The notes beneath the pieces were generated by a model. The model was not told the DNA's origin. It ran no database searches and saw only the letters and a program-made list of their open reading frames with translations. Made by a program: the position numbers and the translations under genes. A stretch of 64,000 nt of DNA from contig NZ_AP024238.1 of assembly GCF_019973615.1 (NCBI RefSeq), forward strand, positions 4,485,989 through 4,549,988, read 5' to 3'. Positions within the stretch are counted from its first letter, which is position 1. Every line of letters starts with the position of its first letter. The stretch comes from Rhodoferax lithotrophicus. Its GTDB lineage: Bacteria > Pseudomonadota > Gammaproteobacteria > Burkholderiales > Burkholderiaceae_C. This document shows, in pieces, positions 56,868-64,000 of this stretch.

Positions 56868-56893
56868 AAAGCCGAGGCCGGCATTCGTTTCAT

Positions 56894-56950
56894 GCATCAA
56901 ATTAGCCTTTAGCGCTTATTATTCAAGCGCTGGAAGCTACTGTTTTTACA
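56894..56950 (-). repeat. Interspersed repeat, copy G
   Basis: On the minus strand AGTAGCTTCCAGCGCTTGAA, AATAAGCGCTAAAGGCTAATTTGATG; a good match to the family. Confidence 0.75.
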
Positions 56951-57028
56951 GCAAATTAAAGATGCATTCATCACGCTGATGCCTTCTTGGACACCTTGAC
57001 ATACCCGAACGCTGTGGACTACGGTTTG

Positions 57029-57057
57029 GGTCTATCCCCGCTCACGCGGGGCAACCT
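57029..57057. repeat. Single CRISPR-like (type I-E) repeat
   Basis: GGTCTATCCCCGCTCACGCGGGGCAACC holds the CCCCGC-TCAC-GCGGGG hairpin and flanks close to type I-E repeats. There is no second repeat or cas gene. It lies 36 bp past the stop of the DinD-like gene and could also be its hairpin terminator. Confidence 0.35.
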
Positions 57058-57092
57058 TTGCCGGGGGGTGATCAGCGCCGTGCTGGCAGGGT

Positions 57093-57512
57093 CTACCCTT
57101 GAAAATTACTGACCTGCGGCAAACCACGGGCGGACACCAATGTCAGGCTCTCCAACTGACTCCGAGCCTGTGCCGCAATACGCCGCCCTTCTTCAACAGC
57201 AGCCTTTTTCTGATCCACATCGGTGGCCTGCTCACTTTCAGCAATTAGGCGCGCAGACAGCTCCGCCAGCGCCGCAAAAATCAACTCCTGCTCGGTGATG
57301 GGCCCGGTAAGTTTGTTACCCGGTTCCTGCCCAGTCATGCGCTGCGTGATCCACTCTTCACTGCGGCCTTGGTGCTGCCAGGCTTGACGGGCGCGATCCA
57401 GCAATCGTGCTGGGTCAGCCGTTTCCTGCAAGTATTCAGCGCCCATCTGTGCCAACCAGAGCTTGTTGGCCTCGGCATCAGGATTGTCAAATTCAGGGGT
57501 AAGGGTTTTCAT
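57093..57512 (-). pseudogene. DinD-like protein, internally shortened
   Basis: A 139-residue frame. TPARLLDRARQAWQHQGRSEE-type sequence with WITQRMTGQEPGNKLT and ELIFAALAELSARLIAE are blocks of DinD (about 275 aa), but the stretch of about 60 residues normally between them and most of the N terminus are missing. The C-terminal Gln/Ala-rich helix is retained. An alternative is a short natural member of the family. The start is ATG 57512. Confidence 0.6.
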
Positions 57513-57581
57513 TGTTTGAAGTCTTTCATGCACTCAGCTTACGCCCCCAAAGGTTCACCAGATGACCCTCTCACCCACCCC

Positions 57582-58004
57582 TCAAAAATATTTCTCCCCC
57601 AGTTTTTTCACCTCATCGGCGACCACCTTGCGCGGCGACGGCGGCCCCAGCAGGGCGTTCAGGCGTTCCATCAGCGGGGCGATGTGGGTGGTGAGCACAC
57701 CGCCTGCGTCCAGCCCGGCCAGCAGTTGCTGCATGGTCAGCAGGGCGTGGATTTCGGTGGGCGAGAACCACAGGCCGGGCAGTTCATGCGGGTGATGGTC
57801 GACCGGGTCAGAGGGGCCGCGTCGGTAGCCGCCCAGCTCGCGGCTGTAGATGATGGGGTTGTGCAGGCGTTCACACAGGTAGTTCAGGTCACGCTTGAGG
57901 GTGGAGCGTGACACGCCCAAGGTGGCCAGCAGGGTGGCAAAGCTGACGACCTTTTTGGCGTGCAGCAACTCATTGATTTTGTACAGCCGTTCTGTGCGGT
58001 GCAT
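57582..58004 (-). pseudogene. HTH/WYL-type regulator, truncated
   Basis: A 140-residue frame. The N-terminal HTH has VSFATLLATLGVSRSTLKRD and is followed by the linker seen in WYL regulators (about 320 aa), ending at GEKYF. The WYL and WCX parts are missing. It precedes the DinD-like remnant. WYL regulators often accompany CRISPR-Cas loci. Confidence 0.65.
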
Positions 58005-58053
58005 GTCTCCTCCCTTATGGATTTGACAGGCATGTTACTCCGCTCAAAATTTA

Positions 58054-58117
58054 AGCATTCAATTGGCCTCTGGCGCTTATTCAACAAGCGCAAGCAGCTA
58101 CTTATTCAATAGCTATT
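58054..58117 (-). repeat. Interspersed repeat, copy H
   Basis: On the minus strand AATAGCTATTGAATAAGTAG, CTGCTTGCGCTTGTTGAATAA, GCGCCAGAGGCCAATTGAAT; one of the best preserved copies. Confidence 0.85.
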
Positions 58118-58278
58118 TCTGTAGCGCTTCATCTCGCACCCCAATTCGGTGACACATCTGAATGATGATGCACAAGCTCATGCGGGGCACAGATCCAACC
58201 CCTGTCAAAAACTTGTATTGACAAGCATGACGCACGATACATATCATGAGAAATATCACTCAGAAAGAAGGACTCCAA

Positions 58279-58530
58279 ATGCGTCAGACTGCCAAAATTT
58301 TCGTCACCGGCCGCAGCCAGGCGGTTCGCTTGCCGCTGGAGTTTCGCTTTGACGTGTCAGAAGTATTCATCCGCCGCGATGCCCTCACGGGTGATGTGGT
58401 GCTGTCGCGTAAACCCACGGATTGGCAAGGCCTGCTGGATGTGGTGGCTCAAAACAAAGACGAAGACTTGTTGGTTGAGCGCCGCCAAACCCAGGCGCGG
58501 CGCGACCCTTTTGAGGGCTGGCAGGAATGA
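58279..58530 (+). CDS. vapB: VapB antitoxin
   Basis: An 83-residue AbrB/SpoVT-type antitoxin. The swapped-hairpin DNA-binding part AKIFVTGRSQAVRLPLEFRF is complete; the tail RRDPFEGWQE binds the toxin. ATG 58279 follows AAGGA. A sigma-70-like promoter, TTGACA 58218 and TATCAT 58242 (18-bp spacer), lies upstream. Confidence 0.92.
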   Translation: MRQTAKIFVTGRSQAVRLPLEFRFDVSEVFIRRDALTGDVVLSRKPTDWQGLLDVVAQNKDEDLLVERRQTQARRDPFEGWQE

Positions 58531-58931
58531 GGCCGCGCTACATGCTCGACACCAATGTGGTCAGCCACATCATGCAGGGGCGCGATGCCGAGTTGCTGGC
58601 TCGCTTGACGCAGGTGCCGGTGGGGCAAGTGGTGATGTCCAGCGTGACCTTGGCCGAGTTGGAATACGGCTTGCACCGCAAAGGGCAACCTGTTCGCTTG
58701 CGAAATGCCCTGACACAAGTGCTGCTGCGTATCGACGTGCTGCCGTGGGATGAGGACGTAGCAACTTGTTATGGCGAGTTTTGCGCCACGCTGGAGGCCC
58801 AAGGCATCAACCTCAGTGACTTTGACATGATGATCGCCGCCCATGCCGTAGCGGCGGATTCCACCCTGGTCAGCCGCGACAAGGCGTTTGCGCAGGTGAA
58901 CGGGGAACGCTTGAGGCTGGAGATTTGGTAA
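58527..58931 (+). CDS. vapC: VapC PIN-domain ribonuclease toxin
   Basis: A 134-residue PIN toxin that cleaves RNA (initiator tRNA or rRNA in known cases). The acidic residues D8 (YMLDTNVV), E44 (TLAELEYG), D100 (LSDFDMMIAAHA) and D118 (VSRDKAF) are present. It overlaps vapB by ATGA and seems intact. Confidence 0.94.
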   Translation: MRPRYMLDTNVVSHIMQGRDAELLARLTQVPVGQVVMSSVTLAELEYGLHRKGQPVRLRNALTQVLLRIDVLPWDEDVATCYGEFCATLEAQGINLSDFDMMIAAHAVAADSTLVSRDKAFAQVNGERLRLEIW

Positions 58932-58979
58932 ACCCGATGCCATGAGCCCGAATCACCCAGAATATCTCTTGCTAATCAG

Positions 58980-59044
58980 GCATCAAATTGGCCTTAAAAC
59001 CTTATTCATCAAGCGCAAACAGCTCTATTTTTGATAGCTATTTC
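58980..59044 (-). repeat. Interspersed repeat, copy I
   Basis: On the minus strand AAATAGCTATCAAAAATAGA, GCTGTTTGCGCTTGATGAATAAG, GGCCAATTTGATG. It begins on the last codons of glcF and supplies its TAG stop. Confidence 0.8.
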
Positions 59045-60273
59045 TGCAACGCTTCATCCAGCAGCTCAATCCAGTGCCGCACCCGGGTGGTGGTGCCGCT
59101 TTGCAGGTGGGTGATGCAGCCGATGTTGGCGCTGGCAATTTCATCGGGGGGCTGCTCGCCAAAGGTTTGGGCCAGGTTCTTGAGTTTGCGGTCGCGCAAT
59201 TCGTAGGAGATTTTGGGGTTAAGCACACTGTAAGTGCCGGCTGAGCCGCAGCACAGGTGGGCCTCGCAACCGGTGGTTTTGACGTTGAAGCCCAGCTCTG
59301 CCATGTATTTCTCTACCCCGCCACGTAATTGCATGCCGTGTTGCAGCGAGCACGGCGGGTGAAAAGCGATTTTGCTGGCGCTGCCCGCCACCTTGGATTT
59401 CAGCTTGGGCACCAGCTCAGGCAGCCATTCGCTCACGTCTCGGGTCAGCTCGCTGACGCGCTTGGCTTTGGCCGCATAGGCCGGGTCGTCCCGCAGGATG
59501 TGGCCGTAGTCTTTCACTGTGGCCCCGCAGCCTGAGGCGTTGATGACAATGCCCTCGACCCCGGCTTCGAGGTGTGGCCACCAGGCATCGATGTTGGCGC
59601 GCATCTCGGCCATGCCGCCGCTCTGGTCGTTCAGGTGGAACTTGACCGCGCCGCAGCAACCGGCTTTGGCCGCCACCACGCATTGGATGCCTGCCGCGTC
59701 CAACACGCGGGCGGTGGCGCTGTTGATATTGGGGCTCATGGCGGGTTGCACGCAACCTTCCAGCACCAGCACCTTGCGGGCGTGGGTTCGCGCCGGTGTG
59801 GCGCCGGCGGGTTGTTTGGGTGGAACCTTGTTTTGCAAGGCCTTGGGCAGCAGCGGGCGCAACCCTTGCCCGAGCCGCATGGCTGGCCCAAACAGGGGCG
59901 AGGGCAAGCCTTCTTTGAGCGCCCAGCGCAGGGCGCGTTCACCCACCGGGCGCGGCACTTGGGCATCCACCAGCTTGCGGCCAATGTCGAGCAGGTGGCC
60001 GTATTGCACGCCGCTGGGGCAGGTGGATTCGCAGTTGCGGCAGGTCAGGCAGCGGTCCAGATGCAGTTGGGTTTTGCGCGTGGGTGGGCTGCCTTCCAGC
60101 ACCTGTTTGATCAGGTAGATGCGGCCACGTGGGCCATCGAGCTCGTCGCCCAGCAGCTGGTAGGTGGGGCAGGTGGCAGTGCAAAAACCGCAGTGCACAC
60201 ATTTGCGCAAAATGGCCTCAGCGGCCTGGCCATCGGGTGTGCCCTGGTAGTGGGGTGCGAGTTGGGTTTGCAT
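59038..60273 (-). CDS. glcF: Glycolate oxidase iron-sulfur subunit
   Basis: A 411-residue GlcF from ATG 60273. Two [4Fe-4S] motifs CVHCGFCTATCP and CLTCRNCESTCP are near the N terminus, and two CCG-type modules (GCCGAVKFHL; CEAHLCCGSAGTY) follow. It passes electrons from glycolate oxidation with GlcD and GlcE. It lies 4 bp after glcE. The stop codon lies in repeat copy I. Confidence 0.95.
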   Translation of the reverse strand: MQTQLAPHYQGTPDGQAAEAILRKCVHCGFCTATCPTYQLLGDELDGPRGRIYLIKQVLEGSPPTRKTQLHLDRCLTCRNCESTCPSGVQYGHLLDIGRKLVDAQVPRPVGERALRWALKEGLPSPLFGPAMRLGQGLRPLLPKALQNKVPPKQPAGATPARTHARKVLVLEGCVQPAMSPNINSATARVLDAAGIQCVVAAKAGCCGAVKFHLNDQSGGMAEMRANIDAWWPHLEAGVEGIVINASGCGATVKDYGHILRDDPAYAAKAKRVSELTRDVSEWLPELVPKLKSKVAGSASKIAFHPPCSLQHGMQLRGGVEKYMAELGFNVKTTGCEAHLCCGSAGTYSVLNPKISYELRDRKLKNLAQTFGEQPPDEIASANIGCITHLQSGTTTRVRHWIELLDEALQK

Positions 60274-60277
60274 GGTT

Positions 60278-61426
60278 TCAGAGGCCTTTGAACATGCGGC
60301 CAGGGTTGAAGATGCCGGCCGGGTCAAATTCGGCCTTTAATCTGCGGTGGATTTGCTCGGTAGCCGGATTTAAAGCATCAAATCGGGCTGTAGTGCTTAC
60401 TGAACCAGCGCCAACAGCTCTGAATAATGTAGCACTTCCACCCACAGCGGCAGCCTCACGGCGCAGCTGGGCCTGGGCCGACTCCGGGGCCCAGAGCCAG
60501 CGCAGGCCACCGTGCCATTCCACCAACTGGGCCCAGGGCAGATGCAGCACCGGGGCGGTTTGGGGCAGGCTCAAGCGCCACAAGGCCAGGGGTTCAGCGT
60601 CTTGGCTGGGGGCGGTGAAGAAGGGTAATTTCTGGTCGCGGCAGGCGGTCCAGTCACCCATGGTTTGAGCGTTGTCCAGGCGTTGGCCCGGCACGTCGGC
60701 CAGCACTTTGCTGCAGGCCGATTCCACGGCGGCCAGCGCACCACGCAGGCGCACAAACAGCAGTTCGGGTGCGCCGGGGGCGGTGTCGTCACGCACCCAG
60801 CAGCTGGCGTTCAAGGGCAGCGGCTGGCCGCCCCAGCGGTGTAACTGCGTCAGGGCGCTGGCCTGATCCAGCGCAAACACCAGTGTGGCCTCGCCGGGAG
60901 CGATGGGCAGCACTTTCAGAGAGATTTCGGTCAGCAGCCCAAGCGTGCCCAGGCTGCCCACCAGCAGGCGCGACACGTCATAACCGGCCACGTTTTTCAT
61001 GACCTGCCCGCCAAAAGTGAGCTGCTCGGCACGGCCGTTGATGAACTGCACGCCCAACACGTAGTCGCGCAGGCTGCCGACGCTGGCGCGCGCCGGGCCG
61101 CTCAGGCCAGCGGCCACCATGCCGCCACAAGTGCCACCCTGCGGGCCGTCAGAGCTGGCAAAGCGCGGCGGCTCAAAGGCCAGGCACTGATTTTTTTCGG
61201 CCAGCGCGGCCTCCAGCTCCCGAAGCGGTGTACCCGCACGCACCGTGACCACCAGTTCGCTCGGCTCGTAGCTGACGATGCCCCGGTAACCCCGGGTGTC
61301 GAGCAGTTCACCCTGGGTGGGGTGGCCATAAAAGTCTTTGCTGCCGGCTCCGCGAATACACAGTGCGGTCTGATGGGAAGCCGCATGGCGTATGCGATCA
61401 GTCAATTGATTCAAGAGAGTGTTCAT
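60278..61426 (-). CDS. glcE: Glycolate oxidase FAD-binding subunit
   Basis: A 382-residue GlcE. An FAD_binding_4 domain has LCIRGAGSKDFYG, PQGGTCGGMVAAGLSGP and MKNVAGYDVSRLLVGSLGTLG. The C terminus FDPAGIFNPGRMF is typical. Residues about 340-358 (RAVGAGSVSTTARFDALN) are encoded by repeat copy J and replace the usual sequence there. No glcD is in the window up to 64000; it may lie elsewhere. Confidence 0.94.
   Translation of the reverse strand: MNTLLNQLTDRIRHAASHQTALCIRGAGSKDFYGHPTQGELLDTRGYRGIVSYEPSELVVTVRAGTPLRELEAALAEKNQCLAFEPPRFASSDGPQGGTCGGMVAAGLSGPARASVGSLRDYVLGVQFINGRAEQLTFGGQVMKNVAGYDVSRLLVGSLGTLGLLTEISLKVLPIAPGEATLVFALDQASALTQLHRWGGQPLPLNASCWVRDDTAPGAPELLFVRLRGALAAVESACSKVLADVPGQRLDNAQTMGDWTACRDQKLPFFTAPSQDAEPLALWRLSLPQTAPVLHLPWAQLVEWHGGLRWLWAPESAQAQLRREAAAVGGSATLFRAVGAGSVSTTARFDALNPATEQIHRRLKAEFDPAGIFNPGRMFKGL
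60366..60424 (-). repeat. Interspersed repeat, copy J (within glcE)
   Basis: On the minus strand AGAGCTGTTGGCGCTGGTTC, AGTAAGCACTACAGCCCGATTTGATG. It is read through in frame near the GlcE C terminus. Confidence 0.7.
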
Positions 61427-61561
61427 GCAATAGCTCGGGTCTGTGGTAACCCGGCATGTTAGGGCATGACTAGCCCCGATGGATTGAATTTTTTGAACAA
61501 GCCGTGTTCAAATTTTGGTGGGTCTGAATCTGCCGCTGGCGCTTGGTGCAGCCGGAATAGA

Positions 61562-61867
61562 TCAATATTTGACGAGGTAACTCACCAGCGTCTGACGCCA
61601 ACGCTGAACCTGACGCGCCGTTTTCCAGAGCCACCACAGTTTGGTGGTCCAACTCAAAAACCGCCGAGGCTTGAGCACCAACAGCACGCCAAGAACGGCA
61701 GCAGGCCATTGGGGATGCTGTTTGAGCCAGATCCATGCGGCATGGAATTGGTCGGCCCGCGCGGCTGGTTTTTGAAGCCCTTGAAGGCGCTGATGAAGTT
61801 GGTAGCGCAGCTCGGTGCTGCGAATCAGCAGCCGCTGCTGGCGCAGCCGAACCTCTTCAACGCTCAT
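61562..61867 (-). CDS. YqjK-like protein
   Basis: A 101-residue basic protein with an N-terminal helix (EEVRLRQQRLLIRSTELRY) and one hydrophobic segment (AAVLGVLLVL). It overlaps yqjE by 11 bp and is the third gene of a yqjDEK-type operon. The function is unknown. Confidence 0.7.
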   Translation of the reverse strand: MSVEEVRLRQQRLLIRSTELRYQLHQRLQGLQKPAARADQFHAAWIWLKQHPQWPAAVLGVLLVLKPRRFLSWTTKLWWLWKTARQVQRWRQTLVSYLVKY

Positions 61868-62246
61868 GGGACTTGAGGCTGTTGCGGTCGTGATCCAGCT
61901 CGGCCAAACTCACACTGAACAGGTTGGAAGGTGCTGCCAACTGCCGCTTGGCCGTACGCAGCAACACCCACCCGACCAAAGAAAAAAACACCGACAGCAA
62001 TCCCAGTGCCGCCAAGCGGTAGCCGTCCCACATCAGCATGATGACCAATGCACACAACAACACCGCTGCCAGCGTGAAGCTCATCAGCGCCGAAGCGGCC
62101 CAAAAAAGGCCGACGCTGATGCGGTGTTTTTCCAGTTCCAGCTCGGTACCAAGCAGGGCCAAACGAACCCGCAGAAACTCCATCCCAACACCCAGGGAAG
62201 CCTGCAATTGGGCCAACAAGCCCCCCGAAGCATGGGTGTCTGCCAT
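61857..62246 (-). CDS. YqjE / holin-3_6-like membrane protein
   Basis: A 129-residue protein with two membrane helices (about 45-70 and 76-98) typical of the Phage_holin_3_6/YqjE family. Despite the name, in this operon it is a host protein. It lies 4 bp after yqjD. Confidence 0.82.
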   Translation of the reverse strand: MADTHASGGLLAQLQASLGVGMEFLRVRLALLGTELELEKHRISVGLFWAASALMSFTLAAVLLCALVIMLMWDGYRLAALGLLSVFFSLVGWVLLRTAKRQLAAPSNLFSVSLAELDHDRNSLKSHER

Positions 62247-62250
62247 GAAC

Positions 62251-62562
62251 TTAACGGCGGCTGATCAACAGGCCAACCACCAGCCCCAAACCGGCAGCAA
62301 TGCCGATGGACTTCCATGGATTTTCATGCACAAATTCATCCGTGGCATGGCCTGCGGCTTTGGCTTTTTCCACGGTGGCTTGCTGCAGGTGATGCAACTC
62401 CGATTTCGCTTGCTGGATACGGTCCATGACCCGTTTGCGCAACTCAACCGCGCTGGCACTGACTTCATCTGCGGTGAGCTTCAGCAATTCCTCGGAGTCA
62501 GCCACCCCTTGACTCAAATCGCTGATGAGTTTTTCTTTGCTGATTTGCAAGGCTTCGGACAT
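62251..62562 (-). CDS. YqjD/ElaB family protein (DUF883)
   Basis: A 103-residue protein with a long amphipathic helix and a C-terminal membrane anchor SIGIAAGLGLVVGLLISRR after HATDEFVHENPWK, the ElaB/YqjD signature. In E. coli these proteins bind ribosomes at the membrane in stationary phase. Confidence 0.88.
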   Translation of the reverse strand: MSEALQISKEKLISDLSQGVADSEELLKLTADEVSASAVELRKRVMDRIQQAKSELHHLQQATVEKAKAAGHATDEFVHENPWKSIGIAAGLGLVVGLLISRR

Positions 62563-62677
62563 GATGAAACTCCTTATTTACAAAATTAAAACGCCTGTTC
62601 CATTCTAGGACTTTGTCATTTTGGTTCCAAATGTTCGTTCAGCTATAACAACACCTGCACACTGGTGAACACGCGGC

Positions 62678-63640
62678 TCAATCGACAAAAAAATTCACGG
62701 GCAAGCCCGCCCCATCGACCCGCATCGACAGCACCTGACCTGACAGCGGGTAGGCCGCCAGCTCTGCCGCGCTGCGGTGATGGTGCACGCTGGTGAGGTA
62801 CAGGGTTTTGAAATCTTCGCCCCCCAGGCAGGGCATGGTGGGGCATTGCAGCGGGGTGGCGATGTCAGCCAAAAGCGTGCCGTCTGGTGCCAACTGGCAG
62901 ACGCGCCGGCCTTCATACAGGGCGACCCAGTAGTTGCCTTGGGCATCCACCGTTGCGCCGTCGGGGCGACCCCGGTAAGCGCCATTGCTGGCATCGGTGG
63001 GCTCACACGACCAGTCGGCCGGTTTGGGCGCAAAGCGGGCAAATACCCGCTGGTTCGACAAGGCGGCGCTGGGCAGATCAAAGTCCCAGGCCCAGACGGT
63101 GTGGCTGGGGGTATCGGCCCAGTACAGGGTGCGCTGATCTGGACTCCAGGCCAGGCCGTTGGCGGTGGTGATGCCCGATGTGGGGCTGATTTTGCAGCTC
63201 ACCTCAGGGCGGCCGCTGCGGGCATCAAGGCAGTACAGGGCGGCGTTTTTCCGGGTGCGCGTCTCGTCGATGGTGCCCACCCAGAAGCGCCCGAGTGCGT
63301 CGCACTTGCCGTCGTTGGCACGCATCTGGGCCGGGTCATAGTCCAGCGTGGTCAGGCGCACCAGCGGGCCACCCCAGTCCCGCGCACGGTAGATGCCATC
63401 GCGCAGCGCCAGCACCAGGCCACCACGGGCTGCCGGGGCCATACAGCCGGGCTCACTCGGCATCGGCCAGACCTCGACCGTTTCCATGTAGATGTTGGCC
63501 CGCAGAATCTGCCGCCCCACAATGTCCAGCCAGTACAGCATTTGCTCCTGCGGATGCCAGAACGGTGATTCACCCAGAGCCGCCATGTGGGGGGCAACGG
63601 TTTGCCAGGGTTCTGATGTGGTGATTGAAGTGCTGTTCAT
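62678..63640 (-). CDS. SMP-30/gluconolactonase family lactonase
   Basis: A 320-residue six-bladed beta-propeller. The metal-binding positions are E24 (LGESPFWHPQ), N in RANDGKCDALGRFWVGT, N in TTANGLAWSPDQRTLYWAD and D in GRPDGATVDAQGNYWVAL. The family hydrolyses sugar lactones. The substrate is unknown. Confidence 0.92.
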   Translation of the reverse strand: MNSTSITTSEPWQTVAPHMAALGESPFWHPQEQMLYWLDIVGRQILRANIYMETVEVWPMPSEPGCMAPAARGGLVLALRDGIYRARDWGGPLVRLTTLDYDPAQMRANDGKCDALGRFWVGTIDETRTRKNAALYCLDARSGRPEVSCKISPTSGITTANGLAWSPDQRTLYWADTPSHTVWAWDFDLPSAALSNQRVFARFAPKPADWSCEPTDASNGAYRGRPDGATVDAQGNYWVALYEGRRVCQLAPDGTLLADIATPLQCPTMPCLGGEDFKTLYLTSVHHHRSAAELAAYPLSGQVLSMRVDGAGLPVNFFVD

Positions 63641-63703
63641 GGTGCGGTCTCCTCCCGGGCATTGTGCCCGTGGCAGCTGGCCCAGATAACCACGAGGTTA
63701 CCG

Positions 63704-63721
63704 GCCCTAGCGGGCTAGGGC
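63704..63721 (-). terminator. Hairpin after the DMT gene
   Basis: GCCCTAG-CGGG-CTAGGGC lies 13 bp past the DMT stop on the minus strand. No T run follows, so termination is uncertain. Confidence 0.4.
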
Positions 63722-63733
63722 TCCGGTGCTTGA

Positions 63734-64000
63734 TCAAGCTCGCCGCAGCGTCGTCCACAGCGCCGCCAAAACAATCAGCCCGCCACCGAGCCAGCCGCTG
63801 AGGCTGAGTGACTCCCCCAGCCAGAACACCGCAAACAATGCACCAAAAGCGGGTTCGCTGCTGGTCAGCAGGGCCACCCGGCTGGGCGAGCTATGCTGAA
63901 GCGCCCAGTTTTGCGCAAAAAAAGCAAAGATGGTGCAGCCCAGCACCAGGTACAAGCTGGCTTGCCAGAAGGCACTGGCTTGCGGCAGTGGCGGCAAGCC
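63734..64000 (-). CDS. EamA/DMT family transporter, 3' end
   Basis: The last 88 codons of a drug/metabolite (EamA) transporter entering at the window edge. AQNWALQHSSPSRVALLTSS, EPAFGALFAVFWLGESLSLSGW and GGLIVLAALW are the last three helices of the family. The rest lies beyond the window. Confidence 0.85.
   Translation of the reverse strand, partial: GLPPLPQASAFWQASLYLVLGCTIFAFFAQNWALQHSSPSRVALLTSSEPAFGALFAVFWLGESLSLSGWLGGGLIVLAALWTTLRRA

Noticed and set aside
57029..57057. CRISPR array
   Set aside because: Only one repeat is present and no spacer-repeat unit follows; listed only as a single CRISPR-like repeat.
61500..61560. An eleventh interspersed repeat copy
   Set aside because: It shares only GGCGCTTG and a loose CAAATTTTGG arm; too diverged to separate from chance.

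Overview
The window looks like a betaproteobacterial chromosome of the Comamonadaceae type (Rhodoferax/Polaromonas-like). This rests on the glnK-amtB pair, a PEP-CTERM protein, a metH lacking its homocysteine-methyltransferase domain, glcEF, the yqjDEK trio, and a family of ~55-bp interspersed repeats ending in TAGCTATT-like and CAAATTTGA-like arms. The host assignment is inference; the gene calls below rest on the sequence.

Region 1 (1-4669) is backbone. It holds amtB and glnK (minus strand) behind a recognisable NtrC site and sigma-54 promoter, a PEP-CTERM exported protein, and the first 294 codons of comM (yifB).

Region 2 (4670-41551) is one 36.9-kb Tn7-like transposon of the Tn6022 type, inserted in comM. 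The two comM halves rejoin in frame once the element and one copy of the 5-bp target duplication GTGGC are removed. The element has matching GTGACTTTTCGAA ends, TnsB-type repeats at both ends, and a right-end operon tnsA-tnsB-tnsC-tniQ-tnsF. A TnsE-like gene lies alone at the far left end. TnsF (zinc ribbons plus a tyrosine-recombinase-like domain) belongs to the family of comM selectors of Tn6022-like elements. The cargo is mostly defence and stress genes. From left to right it carries a CapW-Cap15-cyclase CBASS locus, a secreted nuclease, an exported lipoprotein, SOS-controlled umuDC with a truncated SRAP gene, a TacA-TacT pair, a MASE1-PAS-GGDEF gene with a receiver, and a RES toxin whose antitoxin is broken by an IS1595 insertion. 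It ends with an S24 repressor / three-Cys protein / TcmP cassette, a second split TcmP, and a large type IIG restriction-modification enzyme. Fragments of IS5, IS91 and possibly IS21 elements and two diverged dispersed repeats show repeated rearrangement. Several genes (tnsB, cap15, tcmP2, the nuclease, the GGDEF gene) are split by single-base shifts, several of them in homopolymers, so either the element is decaying or the assembly has indel errors.

Region 3 (41557-64000) is backbone again. It carries the comM 3' part, an MFS transporter, a glycine-zipper protein, metH behind an SAH riboswitch, a dienelactone hydrolase, a TSUP transporter, a GMC oxidoreductase, an Mla-like lipid transport operon, two glutathione transferases, a scar with a truncated DinD-like gene, a truncated WYL-type regulator and one CRISPR-like repeat, vapBC, glcEF, yqjDEK, an SMP-30 lactonase and the end of a DMT transporter. 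Ten copies of the interspersed repeat lie here. Some are read through as protein, one supplies the start codon of a lipoprotein gene and one the stop codon of glcF. I see none inside the transposon.
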